From Streptomyces sp. NBC_00557 (GTDB lineage Bacteria; Actinomycetota; Actinomycetes; Streptomycetales; Streptomycetaceae), in contig NZ_CP107796.1 in the NCBI RefSeq assembly GCF_036345995.1, positions 5,208,001 to 5,272,000 on the forward strand: DNA of 64,000 bases, read 5' to 3'. Each line of letters starts with the position of its first letter. Position 1 is the stretch's first letter. Shown here in pieces: positions 44,874 through 52,954 of this stretch. The notes below the pieces were generated by a model, which ran no database searches, was not told the DNA's origin, and saw nothing but the letters and a program-made list of their open reading frames with translations. The translations under genes and the position numbers were made by a program.

Positions 44874-47522
44874 ATGAGGCAGCGCCTGCGCTCGGGGCGG
44901 GGGCTGCTGAAGGGGCCGCGCCGGCTGCTCGCCGCCGCGGCCGCCGTCGTGGTGCTCGCCGGGGCCGGCACCTGGACGGCCGCCGCGTCCGGCGACACGC
45001 CGCCGGTGCACCGCACCGACCAGGTCATGGCGGTCGACGGCGTGCGCCTGGACACCTCGTTCTTCACCCCCGCCGGCCCCGGCCGGCACCCCGCCGTCCT
45101 GCTGGCGCACGGCTTCGGCGGCAGCAAGGACGACATGCGCGCACAGGCCGAGGACCTCGCCCGCGACGGGTACGCGGTCCTGACCTGGTCCGCGCGCGGC
45201 TTCGGCAGGTCGACCGGAAAGATCGGGCTCAACGACCCGAAGGCCGAGGTCGCCGACGTCTCCCGGCTCCTCGACTGGCTGGCCGGGCGCCCCGAGGTCC
45301 AGCTCGACAAGCCGGGCGACCCGCGCGTGGGCATGGCCGGCGGCTCCTACGGCGGCGCGGTCTCCCTGCTCACCGCCGGATACGACCACCGGGTCGACGC
45401 CATCGCCCCGGCCATCACCTACTGGAACCTCGCGGACGCCCTGTTCCCCCACGGCGTGTTCAAGAAGCTGTGGGCCGGCGTCTTCTTCAACACCGGCGGC
45501 GGCTGCGCCCGCTTCCAGCCCGACCTGTGCCGGATGTACGACAGGGTCGCCGAGTCCGGCACCCCGGACGCGGCCGCCCGCAAGCTCCTCACGGAACGCT
45601 CGCCGTCCGCCGTCGGCTCCCGCATCAAGGTGCCCACCCTGCTGCTCCAGGGCCAGACGGACTCCCTGTTCACCCTCGCCCAGTCCGATGCCGCCGAGAA
45701 GGCGATCCGGGCGAACGGCGCGCCCGTGGACGTCGACTGGATCGCGGGCGGCCATGACGGCGGCGACATGGAGACCGGCCGGGTGCAGGCACGCGTGCGT
45801 GCGTGGTTCGACCGGTATCTGAAGGGCGACCGGAGCGCCGCCACCGGCCCGGCCTTCCGGATCACCCGCACCGGCGGGGTGAACTCCACCGACGGCACCG
45901 CCCAGCTGCGCGGCGCGAGCGCCGGCGCCTACCCCGGCCTGCGCAGCCACCCGCGCGGCATCCCGCTCACCGGCGGCGCCCAGCACGTCACCAACCCGGC
46001 CGGCGCCAGCCCGCCCGGCGTCTCCGCGCTGCCCGGCCTCGGCGGCTCCGGCGGCCTCACCCAGCTGTCCGCGCTCGGCCTCGGCGTCTCCCTCGACTTC
46101 CCCGGGCAGTACGCGAAGTTCGACTCGGCGCCGCTCACCCGCGACCTGCAGATCACCGGCACCCCGACCGCCACCGTCCACATCACCTCCACCAGCGACG
46201 ACGCCGTCCTGTTCGGCAAGGTCTACGACGTCGGCCCCGGCGGCGCCCGTCAGGTGCTGCCCGCCCAGCTCGTCGCCCCCTTCCGGGTGACCGGCGCCCG
46301 GGCCGGCAAGGACGTCACGGTCACCCTCCCAGCGATCGACCACCAGGTGCAGAAGGGCCACCGGCTCCGCCTGGTCCTCGCCTCCACCGACCTCGGCTAC
46401 GCCTCACCGGCCGCTCCGGCCACCTACACCGTCTCCCTCAAGGGCGCCCTGAGCGTGCCGACGGCCCCTGCCGTCTCCACGGCCGCGGCCCCCCTGCCCG
46501 CCTGGGTCTGGTGGCTCCCCGCGGTCGGCGCGGCCCTCGCCCTCGCCCTGCTGCTCACCGCCCGCCGCCGCACGGCCGGCCCCGCGCCCGACCCCCGGCT
46601 GGCCGACGTCCCGCTGGTGATCAGCGGCCTGAGCAAGCGGTACGCGAAGTCCGCCGACCGGTACGCGGTGCGCGAGCTGTCCTTCCGCGTCGAGCAGGGC
46701 CAGGTCCTCGGCCTGCTCGGCCCCAACGGCGCGGGCAAGACCACCACCCTGCGCATGCTGATGGGCCTGATCACCCCGGACGACGGCGAGATCCGCGTCT
46801 TCGGCCACGCGATCCGCCCCGGCGCGCCCGTGCTCTCCCGGGTCGGCGCCTTCGTGGAGGGCGCGGGCTTCCTGCCGCACCTGTCCGGCCGGGAGAACCT
46901 CCAGCTGTACTGGCGGTCCACCGGCCGCCCGCCCGAGGACGCCCACCTGGACGAGGCGCTGCAGATCGCCGGGCTCGGCGACGCGCTCGCCCGCGCGGTG
47001 CGCACCTACTCGCAGGGCATGCGCCAGCGCCTCGCCATCGCCCAGGCCATGCTCGGCCTGCCCGACCTGCTCATCCTCGACGAGCCCACCAACGGCCTCG
47101 ACCCGCCCCAGATCCGCGAGATGCGCGAGGTGATGATCCGCTACGCCGCCGCCGGACGCACGGTGATCGTCTCCAGTCATCTCCTCGCCGAGGTCGAGCA
47201 GACCTGCACCCACCTGGTCGTGATGGACCGCGGCCGGCTCGTCCAGGCCGGCCCGGTCGGGGAGATCGTCGGCTCCGGCGACACGCTGCTCGTCGGCACC
47301 GCCACGCCCGTGGAGGAGCCGGTCGTGGAGAAGGTGGCCGCGCTGCCCGGCGTCGCCTCCGCCGTCCGCACCGACGACGGGCTGCTGATCCGGCTGGAGA
47401 CCGGCGGCACGGCCGAGCGGCTGGTCGCGGAGCTGGTGCGGCTCGAGGTGCCGGTCGCCTCGGTCGGCCCGCACCGCCGACTGGAAGACGCCTTCCTCAC
47501 CCTGATCGGAGGTTCAGCATGA
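44874..47522 (+). CDS. Alpha/beta hydrolase (CocE/S15-like) fused to ABC ATPase
   Basis: An 882-residue fusion. A signal anchor near 15-35 is followed by an alpha/beta hydrolase with nucleophile Ser158 in AGGSYGG and oxyanion-side LLAHGFGGSKDDM. Then comes an X-Pro dipeptidyl-peptidase-like jelly-roll (FPGQYAKFDSAPLTRDLQIT), a membrane helix (AWVWWLPAVGAALALALLLT), and a complete ABC ATPase: Walker A GPNGAGKTTT near 616, signature YSQGMRQRL, Walker B LILDEPTNGLD near 733. Topology puts the hydrolase outside and the ATPase inside. GGAGGG at 44865-44870 supports ATG 44874. It is ATGA-coupled to the permease gene. The role is unknown: either self-resistance/export with external hydrolysis, or lipid or peptide processing. 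Confidence 0.9.
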   Translation: MRQRLRSGRGLLKGPRRLLAAAAAVVVLAGAGTWTAAASGDTPPVHRTDQVMAVDGVRLDTSFFTPAGPGRHPAVLLAHGFGGSKDDMRAQAEDLARDGYAVLTWSARGFGRSTGKIGLNDPKAEVADVSRLLDWLAGRPEVQLDKPGDPRVGMAGGSYGGAVSLLTAGYDHRVDAIAPAITYWNLADALFPHGVFKKLWAGVFFNTGGGCARFQPDLCRMYDRVAESGTPDAAARKLLTERSPSAVGSRIKVPTLLLQGQTDSLFTLAQSDAAEKAIRANGAPVDVDWIAGGHDGGDMETGRVQARVRAWFDRYLKGDRSAATGPAFRITRTGGVNSTDGTAQLRGASAGAYPGLRSHPRGIPLTGGAQHVTNPAGASPPGVSALPGLGGSGGLTQLSALGLGVSLDFPGQYAKFDSAPLTRDLQITGTPTATVHITSTSDDAVLFGKVYDVGPGGARQVLPAQLVAPFRVTGARAGKDVTVTLPAIDHQVQKGHRLRLVLASTDLGYASPAAPATYTVSLKGALSVPTAPAVSTAAAPLPAWVWWLPAVGAALALALLLTARRRTAGPAPDPRLADVPLVISGLSKRYAKSADRYAVRELSFRVEQGQVLGLLGPNGAGKTTTLRMLMGLITPDDGEIRVFGHAIRPGAPVLSRVGAFVEGAGFLPHLSGRENLQLYWRSTGRPPEDAHLDEALQIAGLGDALARAVRTYSQGMRQRLAIAQAMLGLPDLLILDEPTNGLDPPQIREMREVMIRYAAAGRTVIVSSHLLAEVEQTCTHLVVMDRGRLVQAGPVGEIVGSGDTLLVGTATPVEEPVVEKVAALPGVASAVRTDDGLLIRLETGGTAERLVAELVRLEVPVASVGPHRRLEDAFLTLIGGSA

Positions 47523-48373
47523 GCACGCTCACCGAGACCGCCTCCGGTTACCGGGCGGGCCGTACGCTCCCCGTGCGGGTCGAGCTGGTCCGGCAGCTCA
47601 AGCGGCGCCGCACCCTGGTCATGGGAGCCGTCCTCGCCCTGCTGCCGTTCGTGCTGGTGATCGCCTTCGCGATCGGCGGCGACCCGTCCGGCCGCAACGG
47701 CGAGATCACCCTGATGGACACGGCCACCGCGTCCGGCGCCAACTTCGCCGCGGTGAACCTGTTCGTCTCGGCCGGCTTCCTGCTGGTGATCCCGGTCGCC
47801 CTGTTCTGCGGGGACACCGTCGCCTCCGAGGCCGGCTGGTCCTCCCTGCGCTATCTGCTCGCCGCGCCCGTGCCCCGCGTCCGGCTGCTGTGGTCCAAGC
47901 TGGTCGTGGCGCTCGGGCTGAGCCTCGCCGCGATGATCCTGCTCCCGGTCGTCGCCCTCGCGGTCGGCACCGCGGCCTACGGCTGGGGTCCGCTGCAGAT
48001 ACCGACGGGCGGCGCGCTGGACACCGGGACCGCGGTGCAGCGGCTCGCGGTGACCGTGGCGTACATCTTCGTGTCCCAACTGGTCACCGCCGGGCTGGCG
48101 TTCTGGCTGTCGACGAAGACCGACGCACCGCTCGGCGCGGTGGGCGGCGCGGTCGGCCTGACCATCGTCGGCAACGTCCTGGACGCGGTCACCGCGCTCG
48201 GCCACTGGCGCGACTTCCTGCCCGCGCACTGGCAGTTCGCCTGGGCCGACGCCGTCCAGCCCCGTCCGGAGTGGTCCGGCATGATCCAGGGCACCGCGAT
48301 CTCCATAACGTACGCCCTGGTGCTGTTCGCCCTGGCCTTCCGGGGTTTCGCCCGCAAGGACATCGTGTCCTAG
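47519..48373 (+). CDS. ABC-2-type membrane permease subunit
   Basis: A 284-residue protein with six membrane helices, beginning VELVRQLKRRRTLVMGAVLA and containing GDTVASEAGWSSLRYLLAAP, typical of ABC-2 permeases of the NatB/CcmB type. It overlaps the ATPase gene by 4 bases, so the two should form one transporter. The last helix ends FAFRGFARKDIVS. Confidence 0.9.
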   Translation: MSTLTETASGYRAGRTLPVRVELVRQLKRRRTLVMGAVLALLPFVLVIAFAIGGDPSGRNGEITLMDTATASGANFAAVNLFVSAGFLLVIPVALFCGDTVASEAGWSSLRYLLAAPVPRVRLLWSKLVVALGLSLAAMILLPVVALAVGTAAYGWGPLQIPTGGALDTGTAVQRLAVTVAYIFVSQLVTAGLAFWLSTKTDAPLGAVGGAVGLTIVGNVLDAVTALGHWRDFLPAHWQFAWADAVQPRPEWSGMIQGTAISITYALVLFALAFRGFARKDIVS

Positions 48374-48536
48374 GTCACCGGAGGGTCACCCGCCGGTCTC
48401 GGCGGCCCGCCGCCGTGCCCGCTTCGAGACCCATCCGCAACACCCCGGCCCGCACGTTCCCCACCTCTGCGCCGTCACAGTCGAGACGAGTCGCGCGACA
48501 GCGGTTCGTTCTCAACTTGCTCAGGGGGTTGGCGAG

Positions 48537-50459
48537 ATGACAGGGAACAGCTCGGCGAGGCGGACACCCGACCGATCCGGGGAGCCCACCAGGGGACAGC
48601 GGACCGCACGCGGGGGTTCAGGGCCCGTGCCGGAGGCGGGGGCCGGGACCGGGCCGGCGCCTGAGCGCGGCGCGGGGCCGGGTGGTGGGATGGGGCCGAC
48701 ACGGGAGCGCGGTGCGGGGCTAAGCGGTGGCGTGGGGTCGGCACGGGAGCGCGGCGCGCGGCCGGGCGGTGGCACCGGGCTGGCACGGGAGCCTGGCGTG
48801 CAGCCGGGCGGTGGCACGGGGGCGGCATCTGAGCGCGGCGCGGGGCCGGGCGGTGGCACCGGGCTGGCACGGGAGCCTGGCGTGCAGCCGGGCGGTGGCA
48901 CGGGGCCGGCACCGGAGCGCGGCGCGCGGGCAGCTCGGGGCTCGTTGTGGGTCTCGCGGTGCCGGCCTCGCCCGTTGTCCGTGCTTGCCCTCACGCTGGC
49001 CGCCGGGCTGCTGCTGACGTCCTGTTCCGCGGGCGACGGGCAGCACGGCGCGGTGGACAGGGCCGACAGCGCGGGGCAGCCGCCGTCCGGGCCGGGCCGG
49101 ACCGTCACCGGGGCCGGGCCCGAGCGGTCCTCCGGGCAGCTGTCCACCTTCGCGCTCGACGTCGACACCGCCTCCTACACCTACGCCCGCCGCACCCTCG
49201 CCGACGGCCGCAGGCCCGACCCGTCGACCATCCGGCCCGAGGAGTTCGTCAACAGCTTCCGCCAGGACTACCGGCGGCCGGACGGCAACGGCTTCACGGT
49301 GAGCGTCGACGGCGCCCGCACCGGCCGGCCCGGCTGGTCCCTGGTCCGGGTGGGGCTCGCCACCCGCTCCGCCGAACCGGCCGCGAAACGCCCGCCCGCC
49401 GCCCTCACCTTCGTCGTCGACGTCTCCGGCTCCATGGGCGAACCCGGCCGCCTCGACCTCGCCAAGCGGTCCCTGGACAGCATGACGGACCGGCTCCGCG
49501 ACGACGACTCGGTGGCCGTCGTCACCTTCAGCGACCACGCCGAGACCGTGCTGCCGATGACCCGGCTCGGCGGCCACCGCGCCGCGGTCCACGACGCCGT
49601 CGACAGCCTGGAACCGAAGTCCTCCACCGATCTGGGCGCGGGCGTCGAGAGGGGATACGCCACCGCCGTGAAGGGCCTGCGCAAAGGCGCCGTCAACCGG
49701 GTCGTCCTCGTCTCCGACGCCCTCGCCAACGAAGGCGACACCAGCGCGGACGCCATCCTGCGCCGCATCGACGGCGCCCGCCGCGAACACGGCATCACCC
49801 TCTTCGGCGTGGGCGTCGGCAGCGACTACGGCGACGCCCTCATGGAGCGCCTCGCCGACAAGGGCGACGGCCACACGGCCTACGTCTCCGACGCCGAGCA
49901 GGCCCGCACGGTGTTCTGCGAGCAGCTCCCGCAGAACATAGAGCTGACCGCGCGCGACGCCAAGGCCCAGGTCGCCTTCGACCCGCACACCGTCACCGCC
50001 TTCCGGCTCGTCGGCTACGACGACCGCAAGGTCGCCGACAAGGACTTCCGCAACGACCACGTCGACGGCGGCGAGGTGGGCCCCGGCCACACCGTGACCG
50101 CGCTGTACGCCGTGCACACCCGGCCCGGCGCCCACGGCCGGCTCGCCACCGCCACCGTCCGCTGGCTCGACCCGCGCACCCGCGCCCCGCACGAGGCCTC
50201 CGGCGCGCTGGAGACCGGCGCCCTGGCCGGCTCCGTCTGGGAGGCGAGCCCCCGCTTCCAGGTCACCGCGGTCGCCGCCTACTTCGCCGACGCGCTGCGC
50301 GCCGACGGCCTGCGGGCCGGCCCCGCCCTCCCCGGCGCCCCGGGCCTGTCCCGCCTCGCGACCAGGGCCGCCGCGCTGGCGACGAGCACGGAGGACCAGG
50401 ACGTACGGGCCCTCGCCGACGCCATCCGCCAGGCGAGCCGTACCGAGCCGGAGGACTGA
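48537..50459 (+). CDS. YfbK-like von Willebrand factor A domain lipoprotein
   Basis: A frame of 640 residues. The core (about 175-625) has the YfbK N-terminal domain (FALDVDTASYTYARRTLADG), a vWA domain with MIDAS FVVDVSGSMGEP and a Thr/Asp set later (STDLGAGV, LVSDALANEGDTS), and a C-terminal DUF3520-like domain. A lipobox LLLTSC lies at residue 163, preceded by about 136 residues made largely of 14-residue Gly/Pro/Arg repeats. ATG 48537 has AGGGGG 8 bases upstream; TTG 48945 would give an ordinary lipoprotein with Cys27 but has a weak ribosome site. Role unknown; such proteins bind partners through Mg-dependent MIDAS sites. Confidence 0.82.
   Translation: MTGNSSARRTPDRSGEPTRGQRTARGGSGPVPEAGAGTGPAPERGAGPGGGMGPTRERGAGLSGGVGSARERGARPGGGTGLAREPGVQPGGGTGAASERGAGPGGGTGLAREPGVQPGGGTGPAPERGARAARGSLWVSRCRPRPLSVLALTLAAGLLLTSCSAGDGQHGAVDRADSAGQPPSGPGRTVTGAGPERSSGQLSTFALDVDTASYTYARRTLADGRRPDPSTIRPEEFVNSFRQDYRRPDGNGFTVSVDGARTGRPGWSLVRVGLATRSAEPAAKRPPAALTFVVDVSGSMGEPGRLDLAKRSLDSMTDRLRDDDSVAVVTFSDHAETVLPMTRLGGHRAAVHDAVDSLEPKSSTDLGAGVERGYATAVKGLRKGAVNRVVLVSDALANEGDTSADAILRRIDGARREHGITLFGVGVGSDYGDALMERLADKGDGHTAYVSDAEQARTVFCEQLPQNIELTARDAKAQVAFDPHTVTAFRLVGYDDRKVADKDFRNDHVDGGEVGPGHTVTALYAVHTRPGAHGRLATATVRWLDPRTRAPHEASGALETGALAGSVWEASPRFQVTAVAAYFADALRADGLRAGPALPGAPGLSRLATRAAALATSTEDQDVRALADAIRQASRTEPED
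48672..48923 (+). repeat. 42-bp coding minisatellite, six units
   Basis: Six 14-codon units encode variants of A(G/R)PGGGTGxAREPG or VQPGGGTGxxxERG, alternating in the last four units to give an 84-bp higher-order repeat. It lies between the well-supported ATG at 48537 and the lipoprotein signal of the vWA gene. Confidence 0.85.
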
Positions 50460-50532
50460 CCCCGCCTCCCGCTGCTCCACCGCCCCGCCATCCGCCGCCA
50501 CAAGGCCGCGCGCACCCCGTTGACCTTTCCTT

Positions 50533-50546
50533 ACTTACGAGTAAGT
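50533..50546. promoter_or_regulatory. Orphan TetR-like palindrome ACTTAC-GA-GTAAGT
   Basis: ACTTAC (50533-50538) and GTAAGT (50541-50546) form a perfect palindrome embedded in TTACTTACGAGTAAG, with TTGACC about 10 bases upstream. This resembles operators of TetR-family regulators of acyl-CoA genes, yet no such gene follows. The rest of 50460-50677 holds only the rodlin terminator. Confidence 0.4.
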
Positions 50547-50631
50547 TGCCGCTCCGGCAAGGACCTTCGCAGGACCCGTTGTGACGAGCAGATCGATGAG
50601 CTTTACCGTGGGCGGCCATAGACAGCGAAAC

Positions 50632-50662
50632 GGTGGGTCACCGGGAGGACCGGTGACCCACC
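50632..50662 (-). terminator. Terminator of rodlin 1
   Basis: GGTGGGTCACCGG (50632-50644) and CCGGTGACCCACC (50650-50662) are perfect 13-base arms with a 5-base loop, 15 bases beyond the stop of the minus-strand rodlin. Confidence 0.85.
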
Positions 50663-50677
50663 GCCGCTCAGTACTGC

Positions 50678-51085
50678 TCAGCTGTTGTTGGTGCCGTTGC
50701 CGGACAGGGCCGAGATGTCGTCCAGGATGTGCGAGAGGGGCTCGTCGCCCTTGGCCTGGGTGGAGTTCTCGGTGCACTGCTGGGTCTGCGGGGCGGACAG
50801 GACCGGGATGTCCTGGACCGTCACCGGGACGACGCCGACGAGCGAGCCCGCGTCGGCCTTGGCCGGCAGCCCCAGACACGGCTTGTTCAGCGAGCCCTGG
50901 ACCAAGGAGAACTGGGGGCTCATGGTGCCGAATGTCGCCGAGTTGCCGAAGGCCTGCGAAGCGCCGGTGCCACTGGCAGAGGTCGTCCCGGTGTCGTTGC
51001 CGGTGGCGAGCGCCTGGGGAGTGGCCGCAGCCGCGATGCCGGCGACCGAAGCGGCGACCGCAGCGGTTGCCCACAGCTTCTTCAT
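50678..51085 (-). CDS. Rodlin (rodlet layer protein), copy 1
   Basis: A 135-residue secreted rodlin. The signal peptide is MKKLWATAAVAASVAGIAAA ending QALA. The mature part starts TGNDTGTTSASGTGASQAFG and has the conserved FGTMSPQFSLVQGSLNKPC, VPVTVQDIPVLSAPQTQQC and GDEPLSHILDDISALSG. Rodlins align chaplin fibrils into rodlets on aerial hyphae and spores. The mature DNA is almost identical, inverted, to the plus-strand copy at 51972. ATG 51085 has AAAGG 8 bases upstream; ATG 51091 is also in frame. Confidence 0.95.
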   Translation of the reverse strand: MKKLWATAAVAASVAGIAAAATPQALATGNDTGTTSASGTGASQAFGNSATFGTMSPQFSLVQGSLNKPCLGLPAKADAGSLVGVVPVTVQDIPVLSAPQTQQCTENSTQAKGDEPLSHILDDISALSGNGTNNS

Positions 51086-51320
51086 CTTCATTGCCTTTCG
51101 AGATACGGATCCAGGGAGGAGTTGCGGAATCACCGATGCGACGGCCCCGTCCTCGGTAGCGGGACGTGCCACATTGGGCTCAACGTCTCCCGGCGTCGCG
51201 GCCGTCCCTCCTCGTGGAATGAGGTAAGGGCGGTCGCACGTCCGGCGCGCGGGCTGTGCACCCACGGAGGCCCGCCGACGAGGTCCGGCCAACTGCCCTG
51301 TGAGAGCCCCGTTGCAGTGC

Positions 51321-51731
51321 TCAGCGGTTACCGGTGCCGTTGCCGGACAGGGCCGAGATGTCGTCCAGGACGTGCGAGAGCGGCTCGTCGCCCTTGGCCT
51401 GGGTGGAGTTCTCGGTGCACTGCTGGGTCTGCGGGGCGGACAGGACCGGGATGTCCTGGACCGAAACCGGGACGACGCCGACGAGCGAGCCCAGGTTGGC
51501 CTTGGCGGGCAGGCCGATGCAGGGCTTGTTGAAGGAGCCCTGGATGAGCGCCATCTGCGGGCTCATGGTGCCGTACGTGGCGGAGTTGCCGAACGACTGC
51601 GAAGCGTTGTTGCCGCTGTTGGAGGTGGTGCCGGTGTCGTTGCCGATGGCCAGCGCCTGCGGCGCGACGGCAGCGGAGGCGCCGACAACGGAAGCGGCGA
51701 CCGCAGCGGTGGCCAGAACCTTTTTGATCAC
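51321..51731 (-). CDS. Rodlin, copy 2 (more divergent)
   Basis: A 136-residue rodlin with signal MIKKVLATAAVAASVVGASA. The mature part differs from copies 1 and 3 at several places: GNNASQSFGNSATYGTMSPQ, ALIQGSFNKPCIGLPAKANL and VPVSVQDIPVLS. It keeps the same two cysteines (in NKPC and TQQC). It shares a 240-base divergent region with copy 3 and is transcribed toward copy 1. Confidence 0.95.
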   Translation of the reverse strand: MIKKVLATAAVAASVVGASAAVAPQALAIGNDTGTTSNSGNNASQSFGNSATYGTMSPQMALIQGSFNKPCIGLPAKANLGSLVGVVPVSVQDIPVLSAPQTQQCTENSTQAKGDEPLSHVLDDISALSGNGTGNR

Positions 51732-51971
51732 GTGCTGTTCCCTTCTGGAGAAGCCCCGTCCACCGGAGCGCTCTGGTCAACTGCCGGGCACCCGCTTGGT
51801 TGCTGGGATTCACTCCGTTGGCCTACCTCGGAATATCGGCTGGAGCGTGCCGCAAGCCGCCCTCCCGGCCGTATCGAATAAGAATGGTCCGACCGGGTGA
51901 ACTTCCGAAACCGTCCTGTGAAGCCGCCGTTGATGTGGAGGAACGTGCGGCTCGACAGGAAAGGAAAATAC

Positions 51972-52379
51972 ATGCTGAATAAGGCAATGGCCACGACGGC
52001 GGTGGCAGCCGCCTTCATCGGTGCGGCCGCAGCCGCTTCCCCGGCGCTGGCCACCGGCAACGACACCGGGACGACCTCCGTCAGTGGCACCGGCGCTTCG
52101 CAGGAGTTCGGCAACTCGGCGACATTCGGCACCATGAGCCCCCAGTTCTCCTTGGTCCAGGGCTCGCTGAACAAGCCGTGTCTGGGGCTGCCGGCCAAGG
52201 CCGACGCGGGCTCGCTCGTCGGCGTCGTCCCGGTGACGGTCCAGGACATCCCGGTCCTGTCCGCCCCGCAGACCCAGCAGTGCACCGAGAACTCCACCCA
52301 GGCCAAGGGCGACGAGCCGCTCTCGCACATCCTGGACGACATCTCGGCCCTGTCCGGCAACGGCACCAACAACAGCTGA
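51972..52379 (+). CDS. Rodlin, copy 3
   Basis: A 135-residue rodlin. The signal MLNKAMATTAVAAAFIGAAA differs from the other copies, but from TGNDTGTTS onward the protein matches copy 1 except about three residues. AAGGAA precedes ATG 51972. It is divergent from copy 2 and lies upstream of the chaplin genes, matching the usual rdl-chp neighbourhood. Three rodlins is one more than I recall for S. coelicolor. Confidence 0.95.
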   Translation: MLNKAMATTAVAAAFIGAAAAASPALATGNDTGTTSVSGTGASQEFGNSATFGTMSPQFSLVQGSLNKPCLGLPAKADAGSLVGVVPVTVQDIPVLSAPQTQQCTENSTQAKGDEPLSHILDDISALSGNGTNNS

Positions 52380-52612
52380 ACCGACCTCCGTGTGCGCGTC
52401 GCCCAGGCGAACCTGTTTTCCTATGCTTTGCGGCGCCCGCGCGGCAACTCGGCGAGGGCATTCGGGTGAATCATCCGGCGGCTCGCGTTCCGCGGTCTCC
52501 TTTGCTGTCTATTCCTCGTCGTACAACTGCCGGTCATGGTGCGAGCCGTTCCCGATGCGCTCGCTCGGTTGACAGCCGCCAAAGAGGCGTGACCGGAAAG
52601 AAAGGGAAATTC

Positions 52613-52840
52613 ATGAAGAAGAGCGCTGCAGGCGTCGTCGGCGCGATCATGGCCATGGGATTGGCAGCTCCGGCCTTCGCCGATGCCGGCGCCAACGGAT
52701 CCGCCGCCAACTCCCCGGGCGTTCTGTCCGGAAACGTGATCCAGGTTCCCGTGCACGTTCCCGTCAACGCGTGCGGGAACAGCGTCGACGTTCTCGCTCT
52801 GCTGAACCCCGCGTTCGGCACCGCGTGCACCAACCACTGA
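52613..52840 (+). CDS. Short chaplin (ChpD-like position)
   Basis: A 75-residue short chaplin: signal MKKSAAGVVGAIMAMGLAAP ending AFA, then one chaplin domain with NSPGVLSGNVIQVPVHVPVN, Cys54 and Cys72, and the ending AFGTACTNH. Short chaplins self-assemble into amyloid fibrils that lower surface tension and coat aerial hyphae. The gene follows rodlin copy 3, like chpD beside rdlA in S. coelicolor (from memory). AAAGGGAAA precedes the ATG. Confidence 0.93.
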   Translation: MKKSAAGVVGAIMAMGLAAPAFADAGANGSAANSPGVLSGNVIQVPVHVPVNACGNSVDVLALLNPAFGTACTNH

Positions 52841-52954
52841 CGAGGTGGCGCACCAGCCACTCGGCTGCGCCACAGCCGGCCCTGGACCGCCGCTTGCCGA
52901 TCCAAGGCCGGCTTTCTCGCTTCCCTATTTCTTCAAGCAGGAAGACAAACAAGA

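Noticed and set aside
48672..48923. Possible CRISPR array
   Set aside because: The 42-bp units are contiguous, with no unique spacers, and keep one reading frame; this is a coding minisatellite.
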